A DNA stretch of 64,000 nucleotides from Zea mays (lineage: Eukaryota; Streptophyta; Magnoliopsida; Poales; Poaceae): NCBI RefSeq assembly GCF_902167145.1, contig NW_023366879.1, positions 1 to 64,000 on the forward strand. The letters run 5' to 3'. The number at the start of each line of letters is the position of its first letter. The first letter of the stretch is position 1. The translations under genes were made by a program, and so were the position numbers. This document shows positions 59,501-64,000 of the stretch, in pieces. Under the pieces are notes generated by a model, which was not told the DNA's origin, did not search any database, and worked only from the letters and a program-made list of their open reading frames with translations.

Positions 59501-62500
59501 ATACTAGAGGCTAACACCTACGGATTTTAGACCAAGAAATGGTCTCCACCAGAAATCCAAGAATGTGATCTATGGCAAGGAAACATATGTGGGGTGAGGT
59601 GTACGAGCCTCTGGTCGATGATCAATGGCCACACAACCCCCATTTTTGTCGAAAATAGCCATGAACGACCATTTTCAATAATATCGAAGGCTAACACCTA
59701 CGGATTTTTGACCAAGAAATGGTCTCCACCATAAATCCAAGAATGTGATCTATGGCAAGGAAACATATGTGGGGTGAGGTGTATGAGCCTCTGGTCGATG
59801 ATCAATGGCCACACAACCCCCATTTTTGTCGAAAATAGCCATGAACGACCATTTTCAATAATATCGAAGGCTAACACGTACGAGTTTTTAACCAAGAAAT
59901 GGTTTCCACCAGAAATCCAAGAATGTAATCTATGGCAAGGAAACATATGTGGGGTGAGGTGTATGAGCCTCTGGTCGATGATAAATGGCCACACAACCCC
60001 CATTTTTTATGAAAATAGCCATGAACGACCATTTTCAATAATACCGAAGGCTAACACCTACAGATTTTTGACCAAGAAATGGTCTCCACCAGAAATCCAA
60101 GAATGTGATCTATGGCAAGGAAACATATGTGGGGTGAGGTGTATGAGCCTCTGGTCGATGATCAATGGTCACACAACCCCATTTTTGTCGAAAATAGCCA
60201 GGAGCAGCAATTTTCAATGACACTGATGGCTAACACCTATGGATTTTTGACCAGAAATGGTCTCCACCAGAAATCCAAGAATGTGGTCTATGGCAAGGAA
60301 ACATATGTGGGGTGAGGTGTATGAGCCTTTGGTCGATGATCAATGGCCACACAACCCTCATTTTTGTCGAAAATAGCTATGAACGACCATTTTCAATAAT
60401 TCCGAAGGCTAACACCTACGGATTTTTGACCAAGAAATGGTCTCCACCAGAAATCCAAGAATGTGATCTATAGCAAGAAAACGTATGTGGGGTGAAGTGT
60501 ACGAGACTCTAGTCAATGATAAATGGCCACACAACCAACATTTTTGTCGAAAATAGTGATCAACGACCATTTTCAATAATACTGAAGGCTAACACGTATG
60601 GATTTTTGACCAAGAAATGGTCTCCACCAGAAATCCAAGAATGTGATCTATGGCAAGAAAACATACGTGGGGTGAGGTGTATGAGCCTCTGGTCGAAGAT
60701 CAATGGCCACACAACCCCATTTGTGTCGAAAATAGCCATGAACGACCATTTACAATAATACCGAAGGCTAACAACTACGGATTTTTGACCAAGAGAAGAT
60801 CTCCACCAGAAATCCAAGAATGTGATCTATGGCAAGGAAACATATGTGGGGTGAGGTGTACGAGCCTCAGATCGATGATCAATGGCCACACAACCCCCAT
60901 TTTTGTCGAAAATAGCCATGAACGACCATTTTCAATACTTCCGAAGGCTAACACCTACGGATTTTTGACCAAGAAATCGTCTCCACCAGAAATCCAAGAA
61001 TATGATCTATGGCAAGGAAACATATTGGGGTGAGCTGTACGAGCCTCTGGTCGATGATCAGTGGCCACACAACCCCCATTTTTTGTCGAAAATAGTGATC
61101 AACGACCATTTTCAATAATACTGAAGGCTAACACGTATGGATTTTGCCCAAGAAATGGTCTCCACCAGAAATCCAAGAGTGTGCTCTATGGCAAGGAAAC
61201 GTATGTGGGGTGAGGTGTATGAGCCTCTGGTCGATGATCAATGGCCACACAACCCCCATTTTTGTCAAAAACAGCCATGAACGACCATTTTCAATAATAC
61301 CGAAGGCTAACACGTACGGATTTTTGACCAAGAAATGGTCTCCACGAGAAATCCAAGATTGTGATCTATGGCAATTAAACATATGTGGGGTGAGGTGTAC
61401 GAGCCTCTGGTTGATGTTAAATGGCCACACAACCCCCTTTTTTGTCGAAAATAGCCATGAACGACTATTTTCAATAATACCGAAGGCTAACACCTACGGA
61501 TTTTTGACCAAGAAATGGTCACCACCAGAAATCCAAGAATGTGGTCTATGGCAAGGAAACACATGTGGGTGAGGTGTATGAGCCTTTGGTCGATGATCAA
61601 TTGCCACACAACCCTCATTTTTGTCGAAAGTAGCCATGAACGACCATTTTCAATAATACCGAAGGCTAACACATTCGGATTTTTGCCCAAGAAATGGTCT
61701 CCACCAGAAATCCAAGAATGTGATCTATGGCAAGGAAACATATGTGGGGTGAGGTGTACGAGCCTCTGGTCGATGATCAATGGCCACACAACCCCCATTT
61801 TGCCGAAAATAGCCATGAATGACCATTTTCAATAATACCGAAGGCTAACACGTACGAGTTTTTAACCAAGAAATAGTTTCCACCAGAAATCCAAGAATGT
61901 AATCTATGGCAAGGAAACATATGTGGGGTGAGGTTTATGAGCCTCTAGTCGATGATAAATGGCCACACAACCCCCATTTTTTATGAAAATAGCCATGAGC
62001 GACCTTGAAAATAGCCATGAGCGACCATTTTCAATAATACTAGAGGCTAACACCTACGGATTTTAGACCAAGAAATGGTCTCCACCAGAAATCCAAGAAT
62101 GTGATCTATGGCAAGGAAACATATGTGGGGTGAGGTGTATGAGCGTCTGGTCGATGATCAATGGCCACACAACCCCCATTTTTGTCGAAAATAGCCATGA
62201 ACGATCATTTTCAATAATATCGAAGGCTAACACCTACGGATTTTTTACCAAGAAATGGTCTCCACCAGAAATCCAAGAATGTGATCTACGACAAGGAAAC
62301 ATATGTGGGGTGAGGTGTATGAGCGTCTGGTCGATGATCAATGGCCACACAACCCCCATTTTTGTCGAAAATTGCCATGAACGACCATTTTCAATAATAC
62401 CGAAGGCTAACACCTACGGATTTTTGACCAAGAAATGGTCTCCACCAGAAATCCAAGAATGTGATCTATGGCAAGGAAACATATGTGGGGTGAGGTGTAC

Positions 62501-64000
62501 GAGCCTCTGGTCGATGATCAATGGCCACACAACCCCCATTTTGCCGAAAATAGCCATGAGCGACCATTTTCAATAATATTAGAGGCTAAGACCTACGGAT
62601 TTTTGACCAAGAAATGGTCTCCACCAGAAATCCAAGAATGTCATCTATGACAAGGAAACATATGTGGGGTGAGGTGTATGAGCCTCTGGTCGACGATCAA
62701 TGGCCACACAACCCCCATTTTGCCGAAAATAGCCATGAATGACCATTTTCAATAATACCAAAGGCTAACACGTACGAGTTTTTAACCAATAAATGGTTTC
62801 CACCAGAAATCCAAGAATGTAATCTATGGCAAGGAAACATATGTGGGGTGAGGTTTATGAGCCTCTAGTCAATGATAAATGGCCACACAACCCCCATTTT
62901 TTATGAAAATAGCCATGAGCGACCTTGAAAATAGCCATGAGCGACCATTTTCAATAATACTAGAGGCTAAGACCTACGGATTTTTGACCAAGAAATGGTC
63001 TCCACCAGAAATCCAAGAATGTGATCTATGGCAAGGAAACATATTTGGGGTGAGGTGTATGAGCCTCTGGTCGATGATCAATGGCCACACAACCCCCATT
63101 TTTGTCGAAAATAGCCATGAACGACCATTTTCAATAATATCGAAGGCTAACACCTACGGATTTTTGACCAAGAAATGGTCTCCACCAGAAATCCAAGAGT
63201 GTGATCTACGACAAGGAAACATATGTGGGGTGAGGTGTTTGAGCCTCTGGTCGATGATCAATGGCCACACAACCCCCATTTTTGCCGAAAATAGCCATGA
63301 ATGACCATTTTCAATAATACCGAAGGCTAACACGTACGGATTTTTGACCAAGAAATGGTCTCCACCAGAAATCCAAGAATGTGATCTATGGCAAGGAAAC
63401 ATATGTGGGGTGAGGTGTATGAGCCTCTGGTCGATGATCAATGGCCACACAACCCCCATTTTTGTCGAAAATAGCCATGAACGACCATTTTCAATAATAT
63501 CGAAGGCTAACACCTACGGATTTTTGACCAAGAAATGGTCTCCACCAGAAATCCAAGAATGTGATCTATGGCAAGGAAACATATGTGGGGTGAGGTTTAT
63601 GAGCCTCTAGTCGATGATAAATGGCCACACAACCCCCATTTTTTATGAAAATAGCCATGAGCGACCATTTTCAATAATACTAGAGGCTAACACCTACGGA
63701 TTTTAGACCAAGAAATGGTCTCCACCAGAAATCCAAGAATGTGATCTATGGCAAGGAAACATATGTGGGGTGAGGTGTACGAGCCTCTGGTCGATGATCA
63801 ATGGCCACACAACCCCCATTTTTGTCGAAAATAGCCATGAACGACCATTTTCAATAATATCGAAGGCTAACACCTACGGATTTTTGACCAAGAAATGGTC
63901 TCCACCATAAATCCAAGAATGTGATCTATGGCAAGGAAACATATGTGGGGTGAGGTGTATGAGCCTCTGGTCGATGATCAATGGCCACACAACCCCCATT
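56598..64000 (-). repeat. K180 array, orientation B (right block)
   Basis: About 41 monomers to the window end. A truncated unit at 56700-56712 reads ATTTTTTGTCGAAAATAGCC. Monomers between about 60185 and 61650 are clearly more diverged than their neighbours. No gene is present. Confidence 0.95.
57490..64000 (-). repeat. Large duplication of K180, offset 4175 bp
   Basis: The segment from about 57490 to 59825 recurs from about 61665 to the window end. Paired positions 57955/62130, 58293/62468, 58704/62879 and 58979/63154 all give 4175 bp. Private changes such as CCAAGAGTGTGATC are shared. The diverged 60.2-61.65 kb zone lies between the copies. Confidence 0.9.

Noticed and set aside
1..64000. 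Other maize satellites (TR-1, CentC) or host genes within the array
   Set aside because: Reading through all satellite blocks, every stretch outside the two retroelements aligns to the 180-bp unit in one orientation or the other.
1..64000. A previously undescribed genetic system encoded here
   Set aside because: All coding capacity belongs to two known retrotransposon classes. What is unusual is array structure: polarity switches, a shared insertion site and datable duplications.

Overview
This window is a piece of a maize-type heterochromatic knob. About 45 kb of the 64 kb is a tandem array of a 180-bp satellite that I recognise as the knob180 (K180) repeat of Zea and Tripsacum. Two complete LTR retrotransposons interrupt the array. 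The satellite and the maize-type retroelements point to Zea (maize or teosinte). I see no host gene, tRNA, rRNA, CRISPR array or prokaryotic feature. I also see no second satellite such as TR-1 or CentC.

Layout. 1-19316: K180 array, monomers reading GGAGACCATTTCTTGG on the + strand (orientation A). 19317-28792: a Ty3/gypsy element of the Tat lineage (Grande-like) on the minus strand, with 604-bp LTRs and a GACCA target duplication. 28798-40650: K180 array, again A, with one small inverted island. 40651-41102: K180 in the opposite orientation (B). 41103-50426: a Ty1/copia element of the SIRE/Maximus type (Opie/Ji-like) on the minus strand, with LTRs of 1293 and 1212 bp and an ATGGT target duplication. 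50432-64000: K180, mainly B, with four short islands of A.

The gypsy element has lost gag. Its protease-RT-RNase H-integrase frame has two in-frame stop codons. It carries the antisense gene typical of Tat elements, with its own TATA box and likely introns. Its two LTRs differ at 4 of 604 sites by my hand count, so it is young. The copia element has open gag and pol frames, but its 5' LTR has lost 81 bp that include the probable TATA box. Its LTRs differ at about 22 sites.

The most interesting structure is in the satellite. Both retroelements entered the same short palindrome of the monomer, one base apart. The array changes polarity about eleven times, often at short shared sequences. Large segmental duplications of 641 to 5305 bp can be dated relative to one another and to the gypsy insertion, because one paralogue still holds the empty insertion site. 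I found no new coding system. The many open frames inside the array follow from a monomer length that is a multiple of three.
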